NCBI RefSeq assembly: GCF_009789225.1 | Contig: NZ_WSTA01000001.1 | Coordinates: forward strand, 62,001-126,000 | Reading direction: 5' to 3' | From: Agromyces seonyuensis | Lineage (GTDB): Bacteria > Actinomycetota > Actinomycetes > Actinomycetales > Microbacteriaceae | Length of the DNA stretch: 64,000 nt | Shown here: in pieces, positions 46,660 to 60,990 of the stretch | How the letters are laid out: the number at the start of each line of letters is the position of its first letter | Numbering within the stretch: the stretch's first letter is position 1 | The notes under the pieces: model-generated | The model's database searches: none | What the model was told of the DNA's origin: nothing | Seen by the model: the letters and a program-made list of their open reading frames with translations, nothing else | Made by a program: the position numbers and the translations under genes

Positions 46660-48183
46660 ATGACCCAGACCACGAGCCGCGAGGACTTCGACCGCATCGC
46701 CCCCGGGCGCAAGGTCGTGCCGATCGTGCGCGAGCTCTTCGCCGACGGGGAGACGCCCGTCGGCATCTACCGGAAGCTCGCCGGGGGCCGACCCGGCACC
46801 TTCCTGCTGGAGTCGGCGGAGCAGGGCGGAATCTGGTCGCGCTACTCCTTCGTGGGCGTGTCGAGCTGGGGCATCCTCACCGAGGCCGACGATCGCGCGC
46901 GCTGGATCGACGAAGGCCTCGACGCCGAGCGCGCCTTCGGCGGCGAGCTCCCCGAGCGACCGCTCGACGCACTCGCCGCCCTGCACGCGCGCTGGGCGAC
47001 GGCGGCCGTGCCGGGTCTGCCGCCGCTCACCGGCGGTCTCGTGGGCTTCATCGGCTGGGAGGCCGTGCGGGAGCTCGAGCACCTGCCGAACCGTCCGCCC
47101 GCCGAGGGCGCAGCGCCCGCGCAGGCCTTCGGCTTCGTCGCGGAGCTCGTCGTGCTCGACCACCGCAGCGGCACGGTGCAGCTCATCGTCAACGTGCTGA
47201 ACGACGGCGCGGCCGAGGCCGACGGCCTCTGGAGCGAGGCGCAGTCGCGGCTCGACGAACTGCAGTCCCAGCTCAACCGGCCGCTCGAGGCGCAGCTCGC
47301 CGCGATCGACTTCGACGTCCGCCCAGAGATCGCCCACCGCACCGAGCACGACGACTTCATCGCGGCCGTCGAACGGTCGAAGGAGTACGTGCGCGACGGC
47401 GACGTCTTCCAGGTCGTGATCTCGCAGCGCTTCGAGACGCCCGCCACGGCGCATCCCATCGACGTCTACCGGGTGCTGCGCTCGCTCAACCCGAGCCCCT
47501 ACATGTACCTCCTGAGCCTCGAGGACGCGGCGGGCGAGCCGTACTGGATCGTCGGCTCGTCGCCCGAGGCGCTCGTGAAGGTGCAGGACGGCCGGCTCTA
47601 CTCGCATCCCATCGCCGGTTCCCGGCCCCGCGGCGCGACGCCGGAGGCCGACGCCGACCTCGAGACCGAGCTGCTCGCCGACCCCAAGGAGCGCGCCGAG
47701 CACCTCATGCTCGTCGACCTCGCCCGCAACGACCTCGCGAAGGTGTCGGTGCCCGGCTCCGTCGAGGTGACCGAGTTCATGCGCGTGGAGCGCTTCAGCC
47801 ACATCATGCACATCGTCTCCTCCGTCGAGGGCGACCTCGCACCGGGCCGCACGTCCGTCGACGCCTTCCGGGCGACGTTCCCGGCGGGCACGCTCTCCGG
47901 TGCGCCGAAGCCGCGCGCACTCGAGATCATCGACGAGCTCGAGCCCGCGAGCCGCGGCGCCTACGGGGGAGTGGTGGGCTACTTCGGCTTCGCCGGCGAC
48001 GCCGACCTCGCGATCGCGATCCGCACCGCCACGATCTCCCACGGGGTCGCGCGCGTGCAGGCCGGTGCCGGGCTCGTCGCGGACTCGGACCCGGAGTCGG
48101 AGTTCGCCGAGTCGCAGAACAAGGCGGCCGCGCCGCTGCGCGCCGTCGCCGTCGCGAACGCGATGCGGCGGATCGAGTCGTGA
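46660..48183 (+). CDS. trpE: Anthranilate synthase component I
   Basis: TrpE makes anthranilate from chorismate with ammonia from its glutaminase partner. The 507-residue protein has the tryptophan feedback site in FLLESAEQGGIWSRYSFVG (the LLES motif) and a chorismate-binding domain from about residue 235 with FQVVISQRFE, PIAGSRPRGATPEAD and AGAGLVADSDPESEFAE. A GAGGAG ribosome binding site precedes the ATG at 46660. No leader peptide with tandem Trp codons or attenuator was found in the 47-bp gap. Confidence 0.97.
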   Translation: MTQTTSREDFDRIAPGRKVVPIVRELFADGETPVGIYRKLAGGRPGTFLLESAEQGGIWSRYSFVGVSSWGILTEADDRARWIDEGLDAERAFGGELPERPLDALAALHARWATAAVPGLPPLTGGLVGFIGWEAVRELEHLPNRPPAEGAAPAQAFGFVAELVVLDHRSGTVQLIVNVLNDGAAEADGLWSEAQSRLDELQSQLNRPLEAQLAAIDFDVRPEIAHRTEHDDFIAAVERSKEYVRDGDVFQVVISQRFETPATAHPIDVYRVLRSLNPSPYMYLLSLEDAAGEPYWIVGSSPEALVKVQDGRLYSHPIAGSRPRGATPEADADLETELLADPKERAEHLMLVDLARNDLAKVSVPGSVEVTEFMRVERFSHIMHIVSSVEGDLAPGRTSVDAFRATFPAGTLSGAPKPRALEIIDELEPASRGAYGGVVGYFGFAGDADLAIAIRTATISHGVARVQAGAGLVADSDPESEFAESQNKAAAPLRAVAVANAMRRIES

Positions 48184-48770
48184 TGCGCCGCGCCAAGTCG
48201 ACCTCCATCATCGCGACCCTCCTCGGTGCCGGGCTCGGCTTCCTCGCGTGGAGCCAGACCTGGTTCACGATCGAGCTCGTGCCCGGCGCCTGGTCCGAGA
48301 CGACCCACGCCGTCGCCGGCGAGGTCGCGTCGCCGGCGCTCGCCGCGCTCTCGCTCACCGGGCTGGCGCTGGCCGCCGCGCTCGGCATCGCCGGCCCGGG
48401 CATCCGCGTCGTATTGGCCGTGCTCGAGGCGCTGCTCGGCGCCTGCATGGTGCTCGCTTCCGCGCTCAGTCTCGCCGACCCGCTCGGCTCGGTCGCGCGG
48501 GTCGTGACGGATGCCACGGGGGTCGCGGGATCGGGCACCGCCGAACTCGTCGACTCCCTGGCTCCGACCTTCTGGCCGATCGTCGGCATCTTCGCGGGCG
48601 CCGTGCTCGTCGCCGTCGGCGTCTTCGTGCTCGTCACGTCGAAGCGCTGGCCGGCAGCCTCCCGCAAGTACCGCGCGGTCCGCCTCGAGGGCGAGCGTCC
48701 CGCGGGCAACGCACGCGATCGCGCCGTCGACGACTGGGACGAGCTGACCCGCGGCGACGACCCGACGTGA
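48183..48770 (+). CDS. Trp operon-associated membrane protein (Trp_oprn_chp family)
   Basis: This 195-residue protein has four membrane helices (about residues 8-28, 45-68, 76-100 and 128-150) and a charged cytoplasmic tail. It matches the family of membrane proteins found inside actinobacterial trp operons: WSQTWFTIEL after the first helix, and the SKRWPAASRKYRAV motif after the last helix. Its function is unknown; the fixed linkage suggests a role connected with tryptophan or indole. The ATG overlaps the trpE stop by 1 bp (an in-frame GTG at 48180 is possible). Confidence 0.88.
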   Translation: MRRAKSTSIIATLLGAGLGFLAWSQTWFTIELVPGAWSETTHAVAGEVASPALAALSLTGLALAAALGIAGPGIRVVLAVLEALLGACMVLASALSLADPLGSVARVVTDATGVAGSGTAELVDSLAPTFWPIVGIFAGAVLVAVGVFVLVTSKRWPAASRKYRAVRLEGERPAGNARDRAVDDWDELTRGDDPT

Positions 48771-48839
48771 GGCGCCGAGCAGGCCGCGCAGGCGCGACCG
48801 GCCCCGGTCACACGCACGTGGCGGTCCGAGGCCGCACGA

Positions 48840-48845
48840 TAGACT
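48840..48845 (+). promoter_or_regulatory. -10 element before the HGxxPAAW gene
   Basis: TAGACT would give a leader of about 30 nt with an AAGGAG ribosome binding site (48870-48875). It may be an internal promoter of the trp cluster. Confidence 0.4.
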
Positions 48846-48881
48846 TCCCCCGCATCCCCATCGAACATCAAGGAGCAACAC

Positions 48882-49112
48882 ATGACCTCTGAGTCCATCG
48901 AACCCGGCCACGGACACTCGCCGGCGGCCTGGACCGCGGTCGTCATCATGCTCGTCGCCTTCACGATCGGCACGGTGGCCTTCTTCTTCTCGGTGGTGTG
49001 GCTCGTCTGGGCCTCCGCCGCGCTCGTGGTCGTCGGCCTCCTCGCCGGCTGGCTGCTGAAGCGCGCCGGCTACGGCGTCGACGGACCGAAGTACCAGCCC
49101 AAGGGCCACTGA
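48882..49112 (+). CDS. HGxxPAAW family small membrane protein
   Basis: This 76-residue protein has the signature HGHSPAAW near its N-terminus followed by two membrane helices (about residues 18-37 and 40-60) and a basic tail. The family is found almost only in actinobacteria and typically lies in the trp operon, as here between the Trp_oprn_chp protein and trpC. Its function is unknown. An AAGGAG ribosome binding site fixes the start, and trpC follows after 3 bp, so it is co-translated with the pathway. Confidence 0.9.
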   Translation: MTSESIEPGHGHSPAAWTAVVIMLVAFTIGTVAFFFSVVWLVWASAALVVVGLLAGWLLKRAGYGVDGPKYQPKGH

Positions 49113-49115
49113 GTC

Positions 49116-49889
49116 GTGCTCGCCGATCTGACGGCGGGCTCCGTCGCCGACGCCGAAACGCGCCGGCAGCTCCGACCCTTCGACGTGGTCGAACGGGAGG
49201 CGCTCGCCGCGCCCGCAGCCGTCGACGCCCTCGCGGCGCTCGCCCCGGCGGAGCGCGTGAAGGTCATCGCGGAGATCAAGCGGTCGAGCCCCTCGCGGGG
49301 CGCGCTCGCGAGCATCCCGGACCCGGCGGCCCTCGCCTCGCTCTACGAGACCGGTGGGGCGAGCGCGATCAGCGTGCTCACCGAGCAGCGCAAGTTCGGC
49401 GGATCGCTCGACGATCTCATGGCCGTCCGTCGAGCCGTGTCGCTGCCGGTGCTCCGCAAGGACTTCATCGCGACCGCTTACCAGGTCTTCGAAGCCCGGG
49501 CGGCCGGCGCCGACCTGGTGCTGCTCATCGTGGCGGCGCTCGACGACGCCACCCTGCGCACGCTGTACGACCTCATCGTCGAACTCGGCATGACGCCGCT
49601 CGTCGAGACCCACTCGGCCGAGGAGCTCGACCGGGCCGCGCAGCTCGGTGCGGGGCTCATCGGCGTCAACGCGCGCAACCTCTCGACGTTCGAGCTCGAC
49701 CGCGATCTCTTTGGCACCCTCGTCGCCCGCTTCCCGGCCGGCGCGATCAAGGTCGCCGAATCCGCGGTGCTCTCGCCCGCCGACGTGGCGCACTACCGCG
49801 CGGCCGGCGCCGACGCCGTGCTCGTCGGCGAGGCGCTCGTCACGGGCGGCGACCCGGTCGCCAACCTCGCCGCGTTCCGCGCGGTCTGA
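49116..49889 (+). CDS. trpC: Indole-3-glycerol phosphate synthase
   Basis: TrpC converts carboxyphenylamino-deoxyribulose phosphate to indole glycerol phosphate. The 257-residue barrel has VIAEIKRSSPSRG, the catalytic Lys/Glu region LPVLRKDFIATAYQVFEARAAGADLVLLI, then GVNARNLSTFE and AESAVLSPADVAH. It is not fused to TrpF. The start is GTG 49116. The usual TrpD gene is missing between trpE and trpC here, so TrpD must be encoded elsewhere. Confidence 0.96.
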   Translation: MLADLTAGSVADAETRRQLRPFDVVEREALAAPAAVDALAALAPAERVKVIAEIKRSSPSRGALASIPDPAALASLYETGGASAISVLTEQRKFGGSLDDLMAVRRAVSLPVLRKDFIATAYQVFEARAAGADLVLLIVAALDDATLRTLYDLIVELGMTPLVETHSAEELDRAAQLGAGLIGVNARNLSTFELDRDLFGTLVARFPAGAIKVAESAVLSPADVAHYRAAGADAVLVGEALVTGGDPVANLAAFRAV

Positions 49890-49949
49890 CCTCCGTCGCT
49901 CCGGCGGCGCTCCCGACTTCCCGATCCCTTGCTCCTTTGGAGGCGCGAC

Positions 49950-51164
49950 ATGGCTCTCCGCGACCAGACCGGTCCCTACTTCGGCGACTTCGGCGGACGC
50001 TTCGTCCCCGAGTCGCTCGTGCAGGCCATCGACGAGATCGCCGAGGCGTACGACCTCGCCAAACTCGACCCGACGTTCCAGCACGAGCTGGCCGAGCTCG
50101 GCCGCACGTACAGCGGCCGGCCCTCGATCATCACCGAGGTGCCGCGCTTCGCCGAGCACGCGGGCGGCGCCCGGGTCATCCTCAAGCGCGAAGACCTGAA
50201 CCACACGGGTTCGCACAAGATCAACAACGTGCTCGGTCAGGCGCTCCTGACCAAGCGGCTCGGCAAGACCCGCGTGATCGCGGAGACCGGCGCCGGCCAG
50301 CACGGCGTCGCCACCGCGACGGCAGCCGCGCTCTTCGGCATGGACTGCGTCATCTACATGGGCGAGGTCGACACCGAGCGCCAGGCGCTCAACGTCGCCC
50401 GCATGCGGCTGCTCGGCGCCGAGGTGATCCCGGTGAAGTCGGGCTCGCGCACGCTGAAGGACGCGATCAACGAGGCCATGCGCGACTGGGTCGCCAACGT
50501 CGAGTCGACGATGTACATCTTCGGCACGGTCGCCGGCCCGCACCCCTTCCCCGAGATGGTGCGCGATTTCCAGAAGATCATCGGCGAGGAGGCGCGCGCG
50601 CAGGTGCTCGAGCTGACGGGCGAGCTGCCGACCGCGGTCGCCGCGGCCGTCGGCGGCGGCTCCAACGCCATCGGCATCTTCCACGCGTTCCTCGACGACC
50701 CGACGGTCGCCCTCTACGGCTTCGAGGCCGGCGGCGAGGGCGCGGACACCCCGCGTCACGCGGCCACTATCACGAAGGGCCGCCCCGGCGTGCTCCACGG
50801 CGCCCGCTCCTACCTCCTGCAGGACGAGGACGGACAGACGATCGAGTCGCACTCGATCTCCGCGGGCCTCGACTACCCGGGCGTCGGTCCCGAGCACGCC
50901 TGGCTCTCCGCCATCGGTCGGGCCTCCTACCGCCCCGTCACCGACACCGCGGCGATGGATGCCCTCCTCCTGCTCTCGCGCACCGAGGGCATCATCCCTG
51001 CGATCGAGTCCGCGCACGCCCTGGCCGGTGCGATCGAGCTCGGTCGCGAGCTCGGCCCCGACGCGACGATCCTCGTGAATCTCTCGGGTCGCGGCGACAA
51101 GGACATGGAGACCGCCGGTACGTGGTTCGGCCTCTTCGACGAGCAGAACGGAACCGCCGAATGA
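49950..51164 (+). CDS. trpB: Tryptophan synthase beta chain
   Basis: TrpB joins indole and serine to make tryptophan. The 404-residue PLP enzyme has its Schiff-base lysine in [19 protein letters not shown], the ammonia-channel region [21 protein letters not shown], the phosphate loop [14 protein letters not shown], and the C-terminal [19 protein letters not shown] ribosome binding site precedes the ATG at 49950. It overlaps trpA by 4 bp, as needed for equal amounts of the two subunits. Confidence 0.97.
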   Translation: MALRDQTGPYFGDFGGRFVPESLVQAIDEIAEAYDLAKLDPTFQHELAELGRTYSGRPSIITEVPRFAEHAGGARVILKREDLNHTGSHKINNVLGQALLTKRLGKTRVIAETGAGQHGVATATAAALFGMDCVIYMGEVDTERQALNVARMRLLGAEVIPVKSGSRTLKDAINEAMRDWVANVESTMYIFGTVAGPHPFPEMVRDFQKIIGEEARAQVLELTGELPTAVAAAVGGGSNAIGIFHAFLDDPTVALYGFEAGGEGADTPRHAATITKGRPGVLHGARSYLLQDEDGQTIESHSISAGLDYPGVGPEHAWLSAIGRASYRPVTDTAAMDALLLLSRTEGIIPAIESAHALAGAIELGRELGPDATILVNLSGRGDKDMETAGTWFGLFDEQNGTAE

Positions 51165-51946
51165 GCCGGGTCGCAGACGTCATCGCCGCCAAGCGCGCCG
51201 CGGGCGGCGAAGTGCTGGTCGGGTACCTGCCGATCGGCTTCCCGGATCTCGACGCCTCGGTCGAGGCCGCCGTCGCCCTCATCGAGAACGGCGTCGACGT
51301 GCTCGAGTTCGGCATCCCGTACTCCGACCCGGTCATGGACGGCCCGGTCATCCAGGCTGCCACGACGGCCGCGCTGGCGAACGGGTTCAAGCTCCGCCAC
51401 GCCTTCGAGGCCGTCCGCCGCGTCACCGAGCGCGTCGACGCGCCCGTGCTGCTCATGACGTACTGGAACCCGGTGCTGCAGTACGGCGTCGACCGCTTCG
51501 CCGACGACCTCGCGGCCGCCGGGGGAGCGGGGCTCATCACCCCCGACCTCATCCCCGACGAGGCGGGCGACTGGCTCGCCGCGTCCGACCGAACGGGGCT
51601 CGACCGGGTGTTCCTCGCCGCGCCGACCTCGAGCGACGAGCGCCTGCGCCGCGCGATCGAGCTCAGCCGCGGCTTCGTGTACGCCGTCTCGACGATGGGC
51701 ATCACCGGCGCCCGCGCCGACCTCGACGTCGCCGCGCGCACGCTCGTCGGGCGGCTCCGCGACGCCGGCGCCGAGTCGGTCTGCGTCGGCATCGGCGTCT
51801 CGACGCCCGAGCAGGTGCGCGAGATCAACGGCTATGCCGACGGCGCCATCGTGGGCTCGGCCCTCGTGAAGTCGCTCGCGGACGGCGGCCCGAGCGCCGC
51901 CGGTGCCCTTGCGGCCTCGCTCTCGCACGGCCCCTCCGGCCACTGA
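51161..51946 (+). CDS. trpA: Tryptophan synthase alpha chain
   Basis: TrpA splits indole glycerol phosphate and passes indole to TrpB. The 261-residue barrel has the catalytic Glu in [21 protein letters not shown] together with the following Asp, then [22 protein letters not shown] and the phosphate-binding GIGVSTPEQ and IVGSALV. Its ATG overlaps trpB by 4 bp. A 9-bp hairpin follows its stop codon and probably ends most of the trp transcript. Confidence 0.96.
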   Translation: MSRVADVIAAKRAAGGEVLVGYLPIGFPDLDASVEAAVALIENGVDVLEFGIPYSDPVMDGPVIQAATTAALANGFKLRHAFEAVRRVTERVDAPVLLMTYWNPVLQYGVDRFADDLAAAGGAGLITPDLIPDEAGDWLAASDRTGLDRVFLAAPTSSDERLRRAIELSRGFVYAVSTMGITGARADLDVAARTLVGRLRDAGAESVCVGIGVSTPEQVREINGYADGAIVGSALVKSLADGGPSAAGALAASLSHGPSGH

Positions 51947-51960
51947 AGTACCCTGACTGA

Positions 51961-51983
51961 GGCGCGCCGCGGGTCGGCGCGCC
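51961..51983 (+). terminator. Terminator after trpA
   Basis: GGCGCGCCG (51961-51969) and CGGCGCGCC (51975-51983) form a perfect 9-bp stem with a 5-nt loop, followed by TTCCCCC. The weak U-tail may let some transcripts read into lgt. Confidence 0.6.
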
Positions 51984-52014
51984 TTCCCCCGCACGTGAGA
52001 AAGGCAGACCGGGC

Positions 52015-53028
52015 GTGATCGCACCGCTGAGCATTCCGAGCCCGAGCGAAGACTGGCGCTACTGGGAGATCCCGGTCCCGTGGGGCACGCTCACGATCCA
52101 CGCGTATGCGATCTGCATCCTCGTCGGCATCATCGCGGCCTACATCGTCACGAGCCGGCGTCTCACCAAGCGCGGCGGCGAGCCGGGCGTCGCGCTCGAC
52201 GTCACCCTCTGGGCCGTCGTCCTCGGCATCATCGGGGCGCGGTTCTACCACGTCTTCACGCACCCGGACGACTTCTTCTACGAGGGCGCGAACGTCTGGA
52301 ACCCCTTCGAACCCGGGTCGATCTGGGCGATCTGGGAGGGCGGCAACGCCATCTACGGCTCGCTCATCGGCGGCGCGATCGGCGTCTTCATCGGCTGCCG
52401 CCTGACGGGGCTGCGCTTCTGGTCGTTCGCTGACGCGCTCGCACCCGGACTGCTGCTCGCGCAGGCCTTCGGCCGACTCGGCAACTGGTTCAACCAGGAG
52501 CTCTTCGGCCAGCCCACCACGCTGCCGTGGGGCCTCGAGATCACCTACCCGAACCCCGCCTGGCCCGCCGGCCTGCCGGAGGACACCCTCTTCGCGCCCA
52601 CGTTCCTCTACGAGATCATCTGGAACGTCGTCGGCATCGCGGTCATCCTGCTCATCGAGCGCCGCGGCGAAGGCGTGCTGCGCTGGGGCAAGGCGTTCGG
52701 CGTCTACATGATCTGGTACGGCACCGGTCGCGCCTTCCTCGAATCGATCCGTCTCGACCCGAGCGAGATGTTCCTCGGCATCCGCGTGAACATCTGGGCG
52801 TCGTGGATCCTCATCGTCCTCGGCATCGTGCTGATCCTCGTGCAGCGCCGTCGTCACACGGGTCTGGAGCCCAGCGTCTACGTGCCCGGTCGCGAATGGG
52901 TGGAACCCGAGCCTGGGGTAGACTCCGAGAGCACCGAGTCCGATTCAGACTCCGACGGCGATGAAGCCGAGACCGAGAACGCCGACGGATCGGCACCGGC
53001 CACAAGCCCACGCGGCAACGCCTCCTGA
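52015..53028 (+). CDS. lgt: Prolipoprotein diacylglyceryl transferase
   Basis: Lgt attaches diacylglycerol from phosphatidylglycerol to the lipobox cysteine of prolipoproteins. The 337-residue protein has about seven membrane helices, the signature [13 protein letters not shown] near residues 155-167, and the essential His/Arg regions [15 protein letters not shown] and [13 protein letters not shown]. The C-terminal 50 residues are a Glu/Asp/Ser-rich tail not needed by the family core. The start is GTG 52015 with a GAGAAAGG site upstream. trpA-lgt-gltB is a common actinobacterial order, and the lipoprotein at 22519 is an example substrate. Confidence 0.95.
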   Translation: MIAPLSIPSPSEDWRYWEIPVPWGTLTIHAYAICILVGIIAAYIVTSRRLTKRGGEPGVALDVTLWAVVLGIIGARFYHVFTHPDDFFYEGANVWNPFEPGSIWAIWEGGNAIYGSLIGGAIGVFIGCRLTGLRFWSFADALAPGLLLAQAFGRLGNWFNQELFGQPTTLPWGLEITYPNPAWPAGLPEDTLFAPTFLYEIIWNVVGIAVILLIERRGEGVLRWGKAFGVYMIWYGTGRAFLESIRLDPSEMFLGIRVNIWASWILIVLGIVLILVQRRRHTGLEPSVYVPGREWVEPEPGVDSESTESDSDSDGDEAETENADGSAPATSPRGNAS

Positions 53029-53147
53029 CGGGGCCGCACCGCTTTCGCGACGTTCTCCACGCGGCCCGCACCTCAGGCCGCGTACCGAGACTTCCAGACG
53101 GGCCGACGACGTCCCTGTCATTCGACGACAAGCAGAGGACGGTCAAC

Positions 53148-57714
<4,567 letters not shown>

Positions 57715-57722
<8 letters not shown>

Positions 57723-59172
57723 CCCGAAGGGCTTCCTCAAGGTCACGGAGCGGGAGCTGCCCAAGCGGCGCCCCGTCCCCGTGCGGATCATGGACTGGAA
57801 AGAGGTCTACGAGCAGGGCGACCCGGCCCAGCTGCGTCGGCAGGCGGGCCGCTGCATGGACTGCGGCGTCCCGTTCTGCCACCAGGGCTGCCCGCTCGGC
57901 AACCTCATCCCGGAGTGGAACGACCTGACGTGGCGCGGCGAGGGCCGCGCCGCGATCGACCGTCTGCACTCGACGAACAACTTCCCCGAGTTCACGGGCC
58001 GGCTCTGCCCGGCCCCGTGCGAGTCGTCGTGCGTGCTCGGCATCAACCAGCCGGCGGTCACGATCAAGCAGGTCGAGGTGTCGATCATCGACGAGGCGTT
58101 CAGCAACGGCTGGGTGCAGCCGCACCCGCCGGCACGCCTCACCGGCAAGACGGTCGCTGTGGTCGGCTCGGGCCCGGCTGGCCTCGCCGCCGCGCAGCAG
58201 CTCACCCGCGCGGGCCACACCGTCGCCGTCTACGAGCGCGACGACCGCATCGGCGGCCTGCTCCGCTACGGCATCCCGGACTTCAAGATGGAGAAGCGTC
58301 AGATCGACCAGCGCCTCGCCCAGATGACGGCCGAGGGCACCCGATTCCGCGCCGGCGTCGACATCGGCACCGACATCACGTGGGCCCAGCTCCGCGAGCG
58401 CTACGACGCCGTGGTGGTGGCCACGGGCGCCATGGTGCCGCGCGACCTGCCGATCCCCGGCCGCGATCTCCCCGGCGTGCACTTCGCCATGGAGTACCTG
58501 ACCCAGTCGAACCACGCCGTCGCCGGCGACCAGGTGCCCGGCCAGCTGACGGCCGAGGGCAAGCACGTCGTCGTCCTCGGCGGCGGCGATACCGGCGCGG
58601 ACTGCATCGGCACGGCGCACCGCCAGGGCGCGCTCTCGGTGACGAACCTCGCGATCGGCAAGCAGCCCTCGGAGATCCGTCCGGTCGGACAGCCCTGGCC
58701 GATGCACCCGACGCTGTTCGAGGTCCAGTCGGCGCACGAGGAGGGCGGCGAGCGCGAGTACCTCGTCTCGACCGTCGAGTTCCTGCACAACGACGCCGGC
58801 GAGGTCCGGGCGATCCGCGTCGCCGAGACGGAGTTCGTCGACGGCAAGCGCCTCCCGAAGGCCGGCACCGAGCGCGAGATCCCCGCGGACCTCGTGCTGC
58901 TCGCCCTCGGCTTCACCGGCCCGGAGCAGCAGACGCTGCGCGACCAGATCGGCCTCCCGTTCGACGGCCGCGGCAACGCGGCGCGCGGCGCGGACTACGA
59001 CACCAGCCTGCCGGGCGTGTTCGTCGCGGGCGATGCAGGGCGAGGCCAGTCCCTCATCGTCTGGGCCATCGCGGAGGGACGTGCTGCAGCCGCGGCCGTC
59101 GACCGCTACCTTGAAGGTGACACCCGTCTCCCGTCTCCGATCCAGGCGACGGCACGGGCGATCGCCGTGTGA
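57715..59172 (+). CDS. gltD: Glutamate synthase small subunit
   Basis: GltD is the NADPH-dependent flavoprotein that feeds electrons to GltB. The 485-residue protein has N-terminal iron-sulfur cysteines in [17 protein letters not shown] and [14 protein letters not shown], an FAD fold ([21 protein letters not shown]) and an NADPH fold ([22 protein letters not shown]), ending in [26 protein letters not shown]. The GTG at 57715 follows a GGAGGTG site inside gltB. Two perfect hairpins follow the gene. Confidence 0.97.
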
Positions 59173-59173
59173 T

Positions 59174-59192
59174 TTCCGCGCGCCGCGCGGAA
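59174..59192 (+). terminator. Hairpin after gltD
   Basis: TTCCGCGC and GCGCGGAA form a perfect 8-bp stem with a 3-nt loop beginning 2 nt after the gltD stop. The downstream U-content is low. Confidence 0.5.
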
Positions 59193-59201
59193 GCATCCGA
59201 T

Positions 59202-59219
59202 TCGGCAGGCCACTGCCGA
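59202..59219 (+). promoter_or_regulatory. Hairpin in the pyk leader
   Basis: TCGGCAG and CTGCCGA form a perfect 7-bp stem with a GCCA loop, ending 20 nt before the pyk start and just before its AGGAAG ribosome binding site. Confidence 0.4.
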
Positions 59220-59239
59220 GAACAGGAAGACACCATCAA

Positions 59240-60655
59240 ATGAGACGAGCGAAGATCGTCGCCACGCTCGGGCCCGCAACCTCGAGCTACGAACAGATCC
59301 GGGGCATCATCGATGCCGGAGTGGACGTGGCGCGAATCAACCGCAGCCACGGCTCCTTCGAGGAGCACGAGGCGTCCTACGCCAACGTGCGCAAGGCCGC
59401 GGCCGACGCCGGTCGCGCCGTCGCGGTCCTCGTGGACCTCCAGGGACCGAAGATCCGACTCGGCCGTTTCGCCGACGGCCCGCACGACCTCGCCGTCGGC
59501 GACATCTTCAAGATCACGACCGAGGAGATCCTCGGCACGAAGGAGATCGTCGGCACCACCTTCAAGGGCCTCCCGCAGGACGTGAAGCCGGGAGACTTCC
59601 TCCTCATCGACGACGGCAAGGTCCGCGTCGAGGTCGTCGAGACCGACGGCGTCACCGTCACGACCCGCGTCGTGGTGGCCGGCCCGGTCTCGAACAACAA
59701 GGGCATCAACCTGCCGGGCGTCGCCGTGAGCGTCCCCGCGCTGTCGGAGAAGGACGAAGAGGACCTGCGTTGGGCCCTCGGCCTCGGCGCCGACCTCATC
59801 GCACTCTCGTTCGTGCGCAACGCCGAGGACATCGAGCGCGTCCACGAGATCATGGACGAAGAGGGGCGCCGCATCCCCGTCATCGCCAAGGTCGAGAAGC
59901 CGCAGGCCGTCGATGCGCTCGAGGAGATCATCGAGGCCTTCGACGCGATCATGGTCGCCCGTGGCGACCTCGGCGTCGAGCTGCCGCTGGAGGCGGTGCC
60001 GATCGTGCAGAAGCGCGCGGTCGAGATCGCCCGTCGTCTGGCCAAGCCGGTCATCGTCGCGACCCAGATGCTCGAGTCGATGACGCACTCGCCGGTGCCG
60101 ACCCGCGCCGAGACGTCCGACGTCGCCAACGCGGTGCTCGACGGCGCCGACGCGGTCATGCTCTCGGGCGAGACGAGCGTGGGCGAGTACCCCGTCGTCA
60201 CCGTGCAGACGATGGCGCGCATCGTCGAGTCCACCGAGCGCCACGGCCTCGACCGCGTGCCGCCGCTCGGCACCAAGCCGCGCACCCAGTCGGGCGCGAT
60301 CACCCTCGCGGGCGCGGACATCGCAGAGTTCGTCGGCGCGAAGTACCTCTGCGTCTTCACGGAGACGGGCGAGTCGGCGCGCCGCATGGCGCGTCTGCGG
60401 AGCCCGATCCCCATCCTGGCGTTCACGCCGGAGCAGGCCATCCTGCGCCGCATGTCGCTGTTCTGGGGCGTCGAGTCCTTCGTCGTCGGCCGCGTCACCC
60501 ACACCGACCAGATGGTCGCCCAGGTGGACGAGGTCCTCGTGAAGTCCGGCCGTGTGCAGGAGGGCGACCCGGTCGTCATCATCTCCGGTTCCCCTCCCGG
60601 TATCCCGGGCACCACGAACGACGTGCGCGTGCACCGGGTCGGCGAAGTGCTCTGA
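59240..60655 (+). CDS. pyk: Pyruvate kinase
   Basis: Pyruvate kinase makes pyruvate and ATP from phosphoenolpyruvate. The 471-residue protein begins MRRAKIVATLGPATSSYEQI and has the substrate and magnesium site in IAKVEKPQAVDALEEI and IMVARGDLGVELPLEAVPIVQK, then TQMLESMTHSPVPTRAETSDVANAV. A C-terminal regulatory domain ends the protein. The ATG at 59240 matches the family N-terminus; the longer frame runs back into gltD. A strong terminator follows. Confidence 0.97.
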   Translation: MRRAKIVATLGPATSSYEQIRGIIDAGVDVARINRSHGSFEEHEASYANVRKAAADAGRAVAVLVDLQGPKIRLGRFADGPHDLAVGDIFKITTEEILGTKEIVGTTFKGLPQDVKPGDFLLIDDGKVRVEVVETDGVTVTTRVVVAGPVSNNKGINLPGVAVSVPALSEKDEEDLRWALGLGADLIALSFVRNAEDIERVHEIMDEEGRRIPVIAKVEKPQAVDALEEIIEAFDAIMVARGDLGVELPLEAVPIVQKRAVEIARRLAKPVIVATQMLESMTHSPVPTRAETSDVANAVLDGADAVMLSGETSVGEYPVVTVQTMARIVESTERHGLDRVPPLGTKPRTQSGAITLAGADIAEFVGAKYLCVFTETGESARRMARLRSPIPILAFTPEQAILRRMSLFWGVESFVVGRVTHTDQMVAQVDEVLVKSGRVQEGDPVVIISGSPPGIPGTTNDVRVHRVGEVL

Positions 60656-60671
60656 CCTTCCGCGCTGCGCG

Positions 60672-60705
60672 AACGGGCCGCATCCCTCCGGGGGTGCGGC
60701 CCGTT
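60672..60705 (+). terminator. Terminator after pyk
   Basis: AACGGGCCGCATCCC and GGGGTGCGGCCCGTT form a 15-bp stem with one mismatch and a 4-nt loop. It is followed by a mixed CGTCGTCC tail. Confidence 0.75.
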
Positions 60706-60835
60706 CGTCGTCCCCGTCGTCGGCGGGCGGGCGCGGCGGCGCGGATGCCGTCGCGGCGGCCGCGCGGGGCCAGCGCACGAGCGCGCCTCGCCGTCATCCC
60801 GTGCCGAGTCGTACCGAACCCCGCCGAACGCGGAA

Positions 60836-60865
60836 GCGGCGCCGTCTCGGGTGAGACGACGCCGC
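60836..60865 (-). terminator. Terminator of the tRNA-Leu gene
   Basis: On the - strand GCGGCGTCGTCTC and GAGACGGCGCCGC pair at 12 of 13 positions around an ACCC loop, followed by TTCCG. It lies directly after the tRNA 3' end. Confidence 0.65.
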
Positions 60866-60868
60866 TCG

Positions 60869-60954
60869 TGGTGCCGGTGGTGGGGGTCGAACCCACACGC
60901 CCTTCCGGGCAAAGCATTTTGAGTGCTCCGCGTCTGCCATTCCGCCACACCGGC
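60869..60954 (-). tRNA. tRNA-Leu (anticodon CAA), CCA encoded
   Basis: On the - strand the sequence opens GCCGGTG and closes with CACCGGC plus discriminator A, giving a perfect 7-bp acceptor stem. The anticodon arm AGCA-CTCAAAA-TGCT reads CAA, for leucine codon TTG. The long variable arm (GCCCGGAAGGGC) is typical of tRNA-Leu, and the T arm contains GTGGGTTCGACCCCCAC. The 3' CCA is encoded at 60869-60871. It fills most of the 335-bp gap between pyk and the ANTAR regulator. Confidence 0.95.
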
Positions 60955-60977
60955 CGGGGCCGACCATCACCATACCG

Positions 60978-60983
60978 TAGGCT
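60978..60983 (+). promoter_or_regulatory. -10 element of the ANTAR regulator
   Basis: TAGGCT lies exactly 7 nt before the GTG at 60991. Confidence 0.5.
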
Positions 60984-60990
60984 TTCTTCC

